A stretch of DNA of 64,000 nucleotides from Micropterix aruncella (taxonomy: Eukaryota > Arthropoda > Insecta > Lepidoptera > Micropterigidae), in contig OX155957.1 of NCBI GenBank assembly GCA_944548615.1, positions 3,526,795 through 3,590,794 of the forward strand. The letters are read 5' to 3'. A program made the position numbers and the translations under genes. Shown piece by piece: positions 44,591 to 55,164 of this stretch (positions are counted from its first letter, which is position 1; each line of letters starts with the position of its first letter). Below the pieces are notes generated by a model. It did no database searches and was not told where the DNA came from. It saw only the letters and a list, made by a program, of their open reading frames with translations.

Positions 44591-44853
44591 AAACACGGTG
44601 CATTTTGCGACATGCTGTTCCAAGGTGTATCCGAGTGAAATCGTGCCAGAAAATGAGCGTGGGCACGGAGGTTTTTATGAATGAAACGAGCGTGCCTCGT
44701 GACGTCATCGCTTCTAAGTTGGCAGCCTTGATTCCGCCAAATCGGTTCATTCAACAAATTGCACACATACACGCGTGCATTAATTCAATGAACTGCGCTA
44801 TAAATGCTGAGAGAAGGGATTTATGGAGCACACCATATAATTACTGGGATATT
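44591..44853. other. Unassigned, moderate GC
   Basis: Part of a 150-codon frame (44425-44877) that starts inside family Y and shows no domain. I do not call it a gene. Confidence 0.3.
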
Positions 44854-45173
44854 GGGCCCGATTGCGTTTCTTTGTGAACTAAAACTGAAATTAGTTCAAG
44901 CGAACGAGATAGAGCAATATGTTAGAGCGGAATATGAAACGAACGATCGTCGATTTTTCGCAATAAAACTACCTGTCGAACTTATAGTCATCAGAATAAG
45001 GTTGAACACATTTCATGCGGTCTTAGATTCAGATGATTTATCTTTGGTAGGTAGTTTAAATTCGATAAACTGACAATCGTTCATTTCATATTCCGCTCTA
45101 GCGTATTGCTCTGTCTCGTTCGGTTGAACTAAGTTCCTATTTTAGTTAACGAAGAAACTAAGCAATCAGGCCC
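44854..45173. mobile_element. 320-bp inverted-repeat MITE
   Basis: GGGCCCGATTGCGTTTCTTT at the left and, in reverse complement, GGGCCTGATTGCTTAGTTTC at the right. The arms continue with GAACTAAAA, TTAGTTCAA, CGAACGAGATAGAGCAATA and AGAGCGGAATATGAAA against TTTCATATTCCGCTCTAGCG, TATTGCTCTGTCTCGTTCG. The arms are about 125 bp with small indels. No ORF. Confidence 0.7.
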
Positions 45174-45679
45174 ATTATACAGGTTTCTCCCTCACGTTGA
45201 AAATGACCGTTTAATATATTAGGGGTACTAAAAAGTAATCAAAATTTTTGTTCGCTGGCGAAAAACATATTAATAAAATCTTAAATAATAAATAACAAAT
45301 TAGTTTCCTTCTCATTCTAACACTCTTATCAAAAAGGTCCTTCGATTTTTCATTGAAAAACTTTTCCAGGTGCGATTTTACTTCTCCAATTTTATTTTAT
45401 TTTTTAACTCTTAATGTATGTCATAACTGTCTGAAAAGGTAGTGATCCGACGGAGCGAAAACCGATGATTAGAATAGATGGGTTAAAAGTTCCAATCCAA
45501 GCTCTCTTATTTTTCTAAGTATTAGGAGTTATGATTAACCCAGTTGTTACTGAAACTTTTTTTTATCTCGTATCAAAGTAGTTTTTTAGTATTATTACCT
45601 ATCTTGATGCATAAAGTAAACATGGAAAAATATAAAAAAAATCTGACTTTTCAGGAAAGCTCGGAAAATGTGGATCGTT
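45174..45679. other. AT-rich spacer, nothing recognised
   Basis: No gene or repeat supported. Confidence 0.4.
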
Positions 45680-46079
45680 TTAACCCCTCGAGCGCTGACG
45701 TTTGAATTGTAGGGTCTCTTAGAGAACGCGAAGAAGAAGATTACATCACAACAAAAATATAGCGTTTCAGGAAAACGACGATTACTCCGAAACTACTACA
45801 CGGATTGTATAAAGAAGACCTGTTTTATGTTCCTGTTGGTTTGGTTCAATCATAGATTAAAAAATGGCGACTGAATGAAAAATAATGAACCAACGAGTTA
45901 ACGACAGATAATCTTCTCCTCTTTTCGAACATACCATAGGCCGTATGATTTATGTGAGGTATCAAGAGTAAATAATTGGAAAACATCGGCTGATCTCGGC
46001 TGGGACACATGTCCCCTTTGCTGCTCTACGGTAATTTCAATTCTGGGACAATTGTCCCGTTTGCTGCTTGAGGGGTTAA
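45680..46079. mobile_element. TTAA-flanked piggyBac-like MITE with twin palindromes
   Basis: TTAA at 45680-45683 and 46076-46079 bounds a 392-bp body with inverted ends CCCCTCGAGC and GCTTGAGGGG (one mismatch). Near the right end lie two perfect 14-bp palindromes, GGGACACATGTCCC (46002-46015) and GGGACAATTGTCCC (46045-46058). No ORF. The termini resemble MITE P (CCCCTCAAATG) but the interior is unrelated. Confidence 0.8.
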
Positions 46080-46906
46080 CGATCAGTAGTAATAGGCAGG
46101 TAGGTTAACGCTCATATAACTACTACTTTATCGATTGTATCCTATTTTAAATTAAAGAAAGACAGTTATTACTATGAAAAAGGCTTTATTATCTATCTAT
46201 CTATATCTATCTATGTAGGTAATCTATATATATCTAGGTCATAAATTTATAAAAAACGTGCATAAAATAAATTTCAATCACAAGCTTATTTGTAAACACT
46301 TACCGTTTTGAAGACATAGTGTAAGTTAATTAAGCTAATACGAATCAAAATCGAAAAGCACTTCAAAATTATGATAATAAGATCATTATCTATGCACCGA
46401 AACACTGTCAAACGATCACTGCGACGATTGGTAAACAATAAGCAGACGTTATCTGCTCGTTAATATTTTTAAAAAGAGGGTATTCCTCATACTTTTTTTT
46501 ATCTTTATAAAGATCGATAGTAGTAAATGGGTTATGGTTTGGTCTGATACGAAGAGATCAAATATGTACTTTCTTTTCTTTGCAAAATGATTAAATATTT
46601 GATTTGTTCTACACTTTATGTCAGTCCACATTGTAAACTTTATTTTGTATTTGTACAAATATATATTTTTTAATATATACGGAATAATCGGGATCAACGA
46701 TATTGATATAACATGCACATGATAAAAAACTCTACGAAGTGCATCATTAGGCTTGACTTTGAGATAAATTTTAAAGTTACGGTTGTGTAACAGGATTAGC
46801 AGGGACTGTGACGATTTACAACGCCCGTTAAGATGTTGAACGCAAAATGGGACACAGAGCCGCTAACGAACTGGAAAGAATCGCAAGCCAAACCGCGCGA
46901 TAGTAC
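46080..46906. other. AT-rich spacer with a CTAT microsatellite
   Basis: An imperfect CTAT repeat at about 46187-46235. A lysine- and isoleucine-rich minus frame (46449-46718) reflects composition. No gene supported. Confidence 0.4.
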
Positions 46907-47690
46907 ACTATTTATTTTATTTATTTATTATAATTTTTATTTTACTTATTTTTGTTTATTCACTTATTACTAATCAACATAACAGTAAAACCAAGGCATT
47001 GAGAAGTAAAATTAATAAAGATATTACCATAAGTATACAAATAGAATGACACTTATAATACTAGCTATCATGTAAGAATAAATAATTAATAGCTTGCAAT
47101 TTCAACAAGTGAGGGTTGGCGGTAAAAATATCGAAATCTGGTGCCATCGAGTGAATTTCATTTAAGCGCCGCAAAGCACGCGCCAACAAGTTCCACCTCG
47201 TAAGGTTAGTGCGCGAGAACGGCTCCGCGAAAAGATGGGGCGATCGAGCACGGAGATAATTATTTGGTATGAATAGATCCACCTTGGCTAGTAAGCTAGG
47301 GTTATCACTTTTACCACGAATTAGATTGAAAACATAGGACATGGTCAGCATTTCTCTTCTGAGACAGAGAGAATTATAGCCAACCATGCCTGTGATAAAT
47401 GCAGTCGGATACAAAAATGGATAATATCCGCACTGCTTGAAGTACAGAAATCTCTAAAAACAATTCTGTACCTTTTCCAGCATGATGGTATAAGTGGATA
47501 ATCTTCATGTGGATTCCAAATAGCTGCATTCGTTTCCATGCGACTTCTAACAATCGCGTTGCACAATGTGCGCATAACCCGAATATTATTGAAGTGCTTG
47601 GATTGATGTATCACAAACCCTAGAAGCTTGAAAGAAGTTGTAGATAGTTGCCTAATATGTTCCTTGAAATTTAACTTGAGGTCGAAAAAA
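46907..47690 (-). pseudogene. LINE RT C-terminal fragment, family L, with 3' tail
   Basis: Minus strand. From about 47690, FKEHIRQLSTTSFKLLGFVI continues into MRTLCNAIVRSRMETNAAIW and NPHEDYPL of the RT connection region. A frameshift near 47470 moves to the frame reading FLYFKQCGYYPFLYPTAFIT and GMVGYNSLCLRREM, which runs to about 47061. The 3' UTR ends in a TAAATAAATA-type tail at 46907-46935. Catalytic motifs are absent. Resembles Jockey-group C-termini. Inactive. Confidence 0.75.
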
Positions 47691-48780
47691 ACTATTTAGG
47701 GTATGTACGCTACAAAGTGACAACGACTTCGTTAAATGTTAAAAATAAAATATAGCTTTTTACATCGTCAGTGTCACAGGGTGAAAGCAACTCGGTAATA
47801 GCAATAATTATAACAGATATATTTTATTTATTTTTATTTTTATTTATATGCAGCATAACTATAATAAAACATATTTATTATGTATTTATTGGTCACATTC
47901 GTCGCCTTACAATTAGAAAACTTCATCAAAATGTAAAACCATTGTCACTGAGTTTGATAGCCAATGGAAACAATCTCATCCAACCAAACACAAGGCCTAC
48001 GACAACGATTACGTGGATGCGACCTTACTCCGGCTATCGAAATGTTTTAAAGTATCAATCAAATGAGCTCGAAGGCGAAAAAACATTAGAATGGAATACT
48101 ACGATGGTGGGCGTATAGCTTGAAGGCAAGGCAAGCCAACCCATACAACACGCGTCTCTGGTCTTACGATATTTCATTCAGTGGCGTCGTCGTCTCAGTG
48201 AATGAATCGTAATCAGCGACCGCAACTGATTTCGAAATAGCGGCGAGACGCGACTTTACCGATTCTAGTGGAGCGACACATGTATTGTAAATATAATTTA
48301 TATTATATCTAGAGCACATATATTCAACCTTGGCTTGACCGAGACAAGGACTACCGAATATGTGACGAAGAACCTGTAGTCTGCTGCCCAGGCCTCAGGG
48401 CAAAAAAGACATAGTTTACTGGGACGATCCTTTTGGGACGAACCCAGCGATCTGCCCAACTTGAAGTGCAGTAATCTGTATGGACTTGTAAGCAGTACCG
48501 GGCTACTAGCAGAACACTGACTCAACCACAAAGTGGGTAGTTACAAAAGATCTAATAGATCCAGGTCACATCAAGGGCTGGAAACAACAACCCCCCCCCC
48601 CACTCCGTTTACCACTACTACTACTACTACAACTACAACTAGAATACCCAGAAGAAGCCATCTATCATTGTTACGTGTAATCGGTGGAGCATGCTGCAGC
48701 CTCAGCTCCTCCAGTTAAATCTCTAACTGTAGAAAGGAAACGATGGCCTTTTTAAAATTTTACGTGAGATGCTAAAAACA
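47691..48780. other. Unassigned stretch
   Basis: 48300-48720 is moderately GC-rich. A plus frame ending at 48718 contains a C-run (48590-48601) and an ACT repeat, and the minus frame 48298-48531 has no domain. It could be the decayed 5' part of the RTE-like LINE downstream, but I cannot support that. Confidence 0.3.
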
Positions 48781-49535
48781 ATGCACTGAAAAACAGTCTC
48801 ATGTAAACCTATGAGTAAATCGAAATGTGTTTTAAAATTCTAATTCACCAACACTAAGTTTATGGTCATTTCTAATAATCCCAATATCTAACCTAGCTTA
48901 TTTGTGGCGGGCCAAAAACTAGAACAAGTTGATTATTATAAATACCTCGGCACCTGGCTTACACAAAACTGGGACAGTGAAGTGGAGATCAAGGTTCTCA
49001 TCAAAATTGCACGCAGCGCCGGCGATTGATATAAAAATGATAAAGGTCCTTTGCAATCGAAGCCTGAACATCCCACTTTGAATTCCTCTTCTCCGGTGCT
49101 ACATCTGGCCCATACTTCTATACGGATGTGAGGCCTAAACTATTAAGGAAGATCTCCGGAAACGCATAGAAGCATTCGAGATGTGGGTATACAAACGCAC
49201 GATGTTTATATCTTAGACTCAGAAAGTCACAAATGAGGAAGTTCTACGGCGTGTCGGCCAAAAATGCAAGCTTTGGCAGACCATCAAATAGCGCATAGTT
49301 GCATATTTGGGTCACATGCTTAGGTACGACAGGTACGAACTCCTGCTTATTATGAAAGTTATAGGGAAGAGGAGACCTGGTTGTAAACGGAAATCTTAGT
49401 TGCGGAACATTAGAGAATGGACCGAGATTACTAGTGTCACCGAATTGTTTTGTCTGGCAAAGAACAAAAAAGTACGTAGAGCTGACTGCCAATCTTCAAT
49501 AGTTGGAGAGGCACCCTAAGCAGAAGAAGCACGGT
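48781..49535 (+). pseudogene. RTE-like LINE, RT C-terminal remnant
   Basis: Plus strand, with stops. It reads TKFMVISNNPNI, then QKLEQVDYYKYLGTWLTQNW (the YLG thumb motif), VLCNRSLNIPL, WPILLYGCEA, RIEAFEMWVYKRTMFIS, EEVLRRVGQKCKLW and YLGHMLRYDRYELL, and closes with a RADCQSSIVGEA-like end. This order, with YGCE(A/T), an EAFEMW(C/V)-RR box and the GH-x-R-x4-Y segment, is characteristic of the RTE/BovB-type and related LINE C-termini. At least four stops. No catalytic box. Confidence 0.75.
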
Positions 49536-50719
49536 TGCATTTTAAAAAATATATTATAATCTAAACTAAAGGAACCTATCTGTTTTTTTTTTAATTTTCT
49601 GCCCAACTAAACAGTAACAGGCGTTTGAGACCCAATATTATGGATTTCTACATTTTGACTCAACCGTTCCTTCAAGATGATTATTTTGAAGATAGTATAT
49701 AAAAATATGACTAATTCGCCTGCGCAGCAATAGTTACGACCGCATCCTAACCCCTCTGTACAGTACTACATGATTCCCTAAAACCAAATCTTGTTCTGCC
49801 CCAGTCTGTAGATAAGTTATGTCGAAATTTTTGATAATGTTTTGTGTGGATGCATGGTTGAGGTGGCGGAAGACTGCTAGACAGTTATACTAGATAGGCA
49901 AATATCTACCAGGTACACATTATTATCTGTTATAATATAGCAGCGTCAAGAAAGCTTAAACATCCGGTCGCGACGCATTGTCGCGACGGCCGGCATCTCA
50001 GAGGCACATCTAAGCATCTCGGCAGCAGAGAAAAGCCTAAACGGTCTCAGATTTCATCTAAATGTGCTTGCGTGAAATAAAAAGTACTCTCATTTTACGT
50101 TTTAGGAGTGTGTCAACATTTCTGTGGGCAAATGTGTGGACACAGTAGCGCAAACTCAACATTTTATTCTCGTTCAGCGTGAGGTAATCTTGAGTGAGGT
50201 CGATTGGGTCCATTCATGAGTTTATTGACTTGAGAGGTAAAACAGGCACATATTCGGCAAGGGTCGTCGAGAGTAGGACCTATTATAGTATTGTAATGAT
50301 TGATGTCGAAGAACTGCCCTTAAATATCAAAACCTACGCTACAACCCAGGTTATACTGTTTGTTGCAATAGGGCTTAATCTTTATCCTTCCTCCTATATT
50401 GATGTATCATTATGATGTGGTTAATTTATTTTTTTTACGTATTGGTAATATTTTCTGGTCCATGCTTCCGAATCTAAAACCCTGAATCAAGACTGCGTCG
50501 ACAATTTTGAGGCATTGCAAGTATTATCTCTGAGTAAATGATGACGATCAAGTTAAACACCTTCACAACAAGTGTCGATGTGCTAATAAAGCCTTATAGA
50601 AGAAAATCATACCATTAGACAGGTTATACAAAATATGGAAGAGTTTAACATACTACTTTGTTTAGAATTCATTTCGTTAGTTATAACGAAAAAGACCAGC
50701 GTCAATATTAAGGGAAAAC
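49536..50719. other. Unassigned, AT-rich
   Basis: A 73-codon frame (50194-50415, plus) has no domain. A poly-A or T-rich LINE tail is not obvious. GTCGCGACGCATTGTCGCGAC at about 49967-49987 forms a short hairpin. No gene supported. Confidence 0.3.
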
Positions 50720-51202
50720 ACACATTTCGTACCTCAGATTTGCAGCTATTTTCCATAGTACGACAAATATGCTGGAAGATCTACAGGAAATGCTAAACGG
50801 CCTCAAAGACGCTTTTCCAAAGGTGAATCTGTGGATCAACAAACATGGTCAAAACCATGATTATGTATAACGCACATGTCGATCCCGCTCGAGTGTCTGT
50901 AGGAAATGCGATTTCTGGAGTAGTTGAGCAATATGTCTATCTGGAGCAGCATAACATCCATATCGGCAGACTAAACGTCGCCAAGAGGCTGATAAAAGAA
51001 TACGGCTGGGGTGTGTTAACAAACTAAAATGGTAGTGACCGGGCCACATCATAGTAAAGACCTTTTAGCAGCGAAGGATATCGAATGGAGACGGCACACC
51101 GAAAGACGCTGCGTAGAACTCCCTAGCCCGTTGGTTTGATAAGGGAAACGGCAGGAAGTGACTGGATGAGGAAACGGAGACCGGGTGGAGAGGCTTATAT
51201 CT
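50720..51202 (+). pseudogene. RTE-like LINE, second RT fragment with internal deletion
   Basis: Plus strand: TTNMLEDLQEMLNGLKDAFP, LWINKH, then in the next frame KTMIMYNAHVDPARVSVGNA, GVVEQYVYLEQHNIHIGR and VAKRLIKEYGWGVL. RTE-type RTs have LQ-x-ML-x-L followed by the K-T-K-x-M box, then a VE-x-YVYLG thumb and an R-x-x-x-GW segment, all visible in order. From 51018 it jumps to the far C-terminus (the GH box, then RK-W-x-D-x2-GWRGL), so the middle of the C-terminal region is deleted. Frameshifts and stops throughout. Confidence 0.75.
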
Positions 51203-51975
51203 GGTGATGGGCACGAGACGGGACTAGTCGCGAGTATGGCCTCGATTCTTATACTCAATGCAAGACTCTGAAGATCGAGACTCGAGATGAGACGAAAGTT
51301 TCGTCAATTATCTGACCAAAATACATCTGGTCTCAGCCTGGTTACTAAACCAAATTAAACAAAAAAAAAAAAGAGCTGCCTGACGGTACCGATGGTACCA
51401 AGAAGGTACTACAATGCCCTATTTCGCTTAATATTTAATTTTGTTGTTGATTTTAGCAACAGAAAAAAATCTATCATAAGTCTATTGCCGCAGATTTACC
51501 CAAAAAATATCATGTGCTCGCCTTTCTCCTGCCTCGGCCTATCCAGATTTTTATTTCAGTCGCGTCTTCGATCATTCGCTAAGATTAAAGTTTAGGAAAG
51601 CAATCATTTGAAGCTGGGCACATGTTTTAAACATGGGCACATACTTTTAACCCTATTACAAAAAAAAACATGATAGAAAAATAATAACACCATAGTTATT
51701 TGAATAAAGTATTGTTTTAGAAAAATGAAAATGGTTAATTTGTAACTACTAATAGAAACTATTAATCTATCTAATCGAATAAAATATAAAATAAATTATT
51801 TTAATTAACCTAACATACGTGAATAGGTGAGAATATCTAGAACAAATCAATTTTAGTAGAACAACGTAAGCATGCACAGAATAAATAGTACTTTCCGTGT
51901 AACAACACAATTTAATAAAAATGCATGGGACGAAACTCGACAAGTTTCGTCCTGTGTCGCCTCGTGTCCATCACT
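51203..51975. mobile_element. Possible inverted-repeat element of about 770 bp
   Basis: GTGATGGGCACGAGACG at about 51205-51221 is matched in reverse complement by CGCCTCGTGTCCATCAC at about 51958-51974. Just inside both ends lie small hairpins with related arms: GACGAAAGTTTCGTC (51291-51305), and GGACGAAACT with AGTTTCGTCC around a 5-base loop (51928-51952). The left end abuts the RTE fragment. No target duplication was found and the middle is featureless. Confidence 0.35.
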
Positions 51976-52239
51976 ACTTAAGTATACCAGTGAAGAAGCA
52001 CATACTAATGTGTCAAAGAGTCAAATCCAGTCAATTCAAGAAGAAAATCGCCCAGAGGACATATTGATATCTTGTCTTGGACACATCTTCGGAGATTAGC
52101 TCTATAAAATGCATCGCTTAAATTTAGATGGCAATATCGCTAGAAATAGGCTCGATAGGCAATATCATTCGTTGAACCAGTAACAATCACCCTAATATCA
52201 AGAGGTTATCTGAGGATAGGACTACTTATAGATTGGGGG

Positions 52240-52520
52240 TCGCCAATCTCCAGTTAACAGCACACTCAAAGTATAGCTTTGTCTCTTAAATCTGTACAAA
52301 ATGTAATACCATTTCAAACCCCGGGTGTTTATAAGGCCGAGTGCAGCTGTAGGTTGGTTTACGTTTTAAAACAGAGCGACGCATAGCAACTCGACGACTC
52401 ACATTAAGGCTGTTAATAAAGTTTAGCGAGAAAAAATGGTGATCTGCGATCACATCTTGGATAACAGAACGAACAATTGAGTTCAGTTTCCAAATTCAAT
52501 TACGCCATCTATATAATAAT
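52240..52520 (+). pseudogene. Penelope-like element, GIY-YIG endonuclease remnant
   Basis: At 52288-52390 a frame reads KSVQNVIPFQ, TPGVYKAECSCRLVYV and a stop. Nearby frames give HIKAVNKV, then EKMVICDHILDNRTN. Penelope-like retroelements end in a GIY-YIG nuclease with (T/A)-x-GVY-x-I-x-C-x-CG-x-x-YIG, an R-x-KEH helix and an (I/V)A(E/D)H segment. The GVYK, CSC, and DHILDN pieces correspond in order and spacing. The catalytic arginine and the YIG glycine are lost. No Penelope RT sequence was recognised upstream. Confidence 0.6.
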
Positions 52521-52769
52521 TCTATTTCTCCGAATAAGCCAAGAAGCCTTACAATTACGAAAAACTCAGAACATCAATAGATACAAAGGTTCTAAAGATA
52601 CAAAAGTTCCTTATCTCTACCAAATGAAACACTCTTCTTAAATATTCTCAGTGCTCATCATCAAGTGCATAAACGCGAAATGTAGACAGAGTTAGTGTTG
52701 TACAAGGTGGAAATTCATAATTACAACAGCGAATAACAAATAACAGCACGTTTATTTTGGACATCAGCA
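52521..52769. other. Spacer, nothing recognised
   Basis: Possibly the downstream part of the Penelope-like remnant. No feature supported. Confidence 0.3.
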
Positions 52770-52862
52770 GTTGTAACGTAGCCGAAACATCGGGTGTTAA
52801 AACTCCAAGCGGTAAAATCCAGTTTTGTCTTATTTATAATAAACAAACGTAGATTATTCATG
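52770..52862 (+). mobile_element. Foldback element F, degraded arm
   Basis: GTTGTAACGTAGCCGAAACA, TCGGGTG, AAGCGGTAAAATCCAGTTTT and TTATTTATAATAAACAAACG match one arm of element F with scattered changes. Confidence 0.5.
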
Positions 52863-52966
52863 CCGGGATCAGTATTCTAAGGTGTAATATAACACTTTTC
52901 TTGTATTGTTTTAGTTGCAACAGAGATAATCAACCTATCACAAGAACAATAATTTTTAAAACAACA

Positions 52967-53512
52967 CGACTGCCCTTACAAAAATTGAACTGTTGTATTT
53001 TATAAAAAAAACTTGTTCGCGTTCAAAAGCATGTTTTGCGAAAAAATAAAGTTCGTCCCCTGCCCTAAGGCAGGTATCTTGAAACAATCGCTCGCCGCTG
53101 TACCGCCGCCGCACTTTAGTCGGTTGACCTCAGAGCTCAAGTAATAAAAAGGTTTTTTTATGAAATATTTGTGGTTTGTATATTTATCCGTATATATACA
53201 TATTTATATTTCTGAAATCTACTCCGTCAAACTTTCCATTTGATACTAAACACGATAAATTTATCCTAATTTATCAACATTTGGACATTAAGATAATTCA
53301 TTATTTGTCATTCTAAGTACCTTAAGTACCATATGACGGCATTTTAGATACTCTATGACACTTGGGATGACATAACGATTCTCGCAATGTCACACACTTC
53401 TAAATCTGTTCAAGCATTTAGAAGTTATGGTAGAATATAGAAACGGAAAATATACATACATGAATCCTGAACACATTACGCCCCTTTTTTTGTTGGGCAT
53501 CGTGTAAAAAGT
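52967..53512 (+). mobile_element. Family X element, copy 6, longest
   Basis: The left end ACACGACTGCCCTTACAAAA and the right end TTGGGCATCGTGTAAAAA are inverted repeats. The first 190 bp hold a GC-richer block (CCTGCCCTAAGGCAGG, a hairpin at about 53059) missing from most copies. Then come the shared blocks from TTGTGGTTTGTATATTTATC to CCCCTTTTTTTGTTGGGC. About 545 bp, non-coding, so presumably mobilised in trans. A stray right end (GGCAGTCGTGTAAAG) lies at about 53645. Confidence 0.7.
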
Positions 53513-53820
53513 AAGAGTACCCTCCCCCACTCCCCACGCCCCCACTCGTCTCCTAGCTTGTCCTTATACTCCATTTCTTCCTTCGATATTGAGTGGACAT
53601 ATGTTTTAATAATTTCTGTTTAATTTTCACTTAACACTTTTTTCGGCAGTCGTGTAAAGAGAGAGAGAGAGATTCACCCTAAGCGTGCCCGCAATTTCCC
53701 TTACATGAAGTTTCTCTTCTTTTCATTTTTTTCATTATCTTTTCATCCTTTTTAAACTTCTTCTCTTGCCTGAAGGATTCCTGAAGTGCATCCAAATCAA
53801 TCTCTCTAATATCTTAAATC
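53513..53820. other. Spacer, C-rich then AT-rich
   Basis: A C-rich run at 53520-53550, a GA repeat at 53660-53672 and otherwise nothing. Confidence 0.35.
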
Positions 53821-54116
53821 AGTAATATCTTAAAGAAATATGAAATCGAAGACTATCGCGGTTGTTTGACATTATAAATAGAATAGAAAACGAATTTACC
53901 GCGTGAAATTTGTAACACCCGACGTTTCGGTGACGTTACAGCCGCCGTTCTTCAGGGTAGACTGAAGAGCATCTTCATCAGGGAATAGCTCTTCAGTCTA
54001 CCCTGGACAACGGCGGCTGCAACATCACTGAAACGTCGGGTGCTACAAATTTCACGCGGTAAATTCGTTTTCTATCCTATTTATAATCTTAAAGAAAAGT
54101 AATATCTTAAAGAAAC
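53821..54116. mobile_element. Foldback element F, complete copy with flanking direct repeats
   Basis: The arms (about 53875-53968 and 53985-54086) are near-perfect inverted copies: GAAAACGAATTTACCGCGTG, CCCGACGTTTCGGTGACG and CAGGGTAGACTGAAGAGC, against AGCTCTTCAGTCTACCCTGG, CGGCGGCTGCAACATCACTG and CGGTAAATTCGTTTTCTATC. The loop is about 16 bp. The left arm has an extra 5' part (AAATCGAAGACTATCGCGG). ATCTTAAAGAAA stands at 53827-53838 and 54087-54098, and a second AGTAATATCTTAAAGAAA at 54099-54116 repeats 53821-53838, so the target was itself repetitive. Confidence 0.75.
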
Positions 54117-54467
54117 CAGCATGTCATTTATTGCAGCCCTGATTTTATATTCTTGTATTGACAGTTTATACATTTCCATAATATCTATCTGAAGTCTACA
54201 TACCAAATATTTTAACTTTCCTCGCTTTATTTTTTTTGTTTTCTTCCATAATCTGCGCAGCACTTTTTCATCGATGACTTTATCAATTCGCTACTCATCA
54301 TTTTTATCAATTCGCTACTTTCCAATATTATAAATAATAACATTGATAGTCCTTGATCTGTTGGCAGAATATGTTACCGAATCCCAAATAATAAGACCAG
54401 GGCTCGAGACTTATTTCATCTACCGAGGTTTAATATGGTCAAAATATATGTTTTTATCAATATTTTC
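54117..54467. other. AT-rich spacer, nothing recognised
   Basis: Short frames without motifs. Confidence 0.4.
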
Positions 54468-54676
54468 GATCGTACAGTTTTTACAGCACGAGAGCTTAGA
54501 TCGTACAGTTTTTACAGTACGAGAGCTTAGATCGTACAGTTTTTACAGCACGAGAGCTTAGATCGTTCAGTTTTTACATCACGAGAGCTTAGATCGTACA
54601 GTTTTTACAGCACGAGAGCTTAGATCGTACAGTTTTTACAGTACGAGCGCTTAGAGCGTACAGTTTCTATAGTATT
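54468..54676. repeat. 31-bp minisatellite, about 6.7 units
   Basis: The unit is GATCGTACAG, TTTTTACAGC, ACGAGAGCTT, A, with starts at 54468, 54499, 54530, 54561, 54592, 54623 and 54654. Units differ at one or two positions (CAGTACG for CAGCACG, CATCACG in one). The 72-codon frame across it is a by-product. A detached unit lies at 55006-55029. Confidence 0.95.
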
Positions 54677-55005
54677 TACTTATTATTTATTTATTTAAGA
54701 ATTAATTACTATAAAACATTGATTAGCTTACAAAAATAACAGGAACCAAATGGCGAAACCTTAACCTTTTGCTTATTTGTTTCTGTCACCCAACTGGGAC
54801 TAGCCCGTTCTAGGGTGGACAGGACTCCAATATTACAATCAAGTTTGCTTGATTGCTTGGTTGCCTACAAATGTCCAAATTTTAGTAAAAAGCTAATGAC
54901 ACTAAATTGCCCTAAAATGTGGTCTTCAGAATAAAATAAAAAATAATAATAATAAAAAAATATTAAAAATATATAATAATATGTATATATAAAAATATAT
55001 AATAT
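54677..55005 (-). mobile_element. LINE 3' end, family T, copy 2, inside the minisatellite
   Basis: 54683-54826 matches 3643-3786 almost base for base (AACCTTTTGCTTATTTG, CACCCAACTGGG, TAGCCCGTTCTAGG). The rest, up to 55005, is AT-rich sequence that may be more of its 3' UTR. The minisatellite unit resumes on the far side. Confidence 0.65.
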
Positions 55006-55164
55006 GAGAGCTTAGATCGTACAGTTTTTTTTTACTTTAAGTATTGTGAACGCGCAATATTTTTTTAATGATGAAGACAGATATATACATTTTGACACCC
55101 CCCCTCCCCCTCCTTTCCCTCGATACGAATAAGAATATTACAGATTGAAGTCTGTCTGTGAGGG

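Noticed and set aside
44425..44877. A 150-codon plus frame starting MPRKYYKN
   Set aside because: The first half is family Y sequence with its G-rich tract and the end enters a MITE. No domain.
49244..49492. An 82-codon minus frame with balanced composition
   Set aside because: It is antisense to the RTE-like RT C-terminus, which has clear motifs on the plus strand.
54343..54561. A repeat-containing protein frame with TVRELRSYSFYS
   Set aside because: The residues are encoded by the 31-bp minisatellite and repeat with it.
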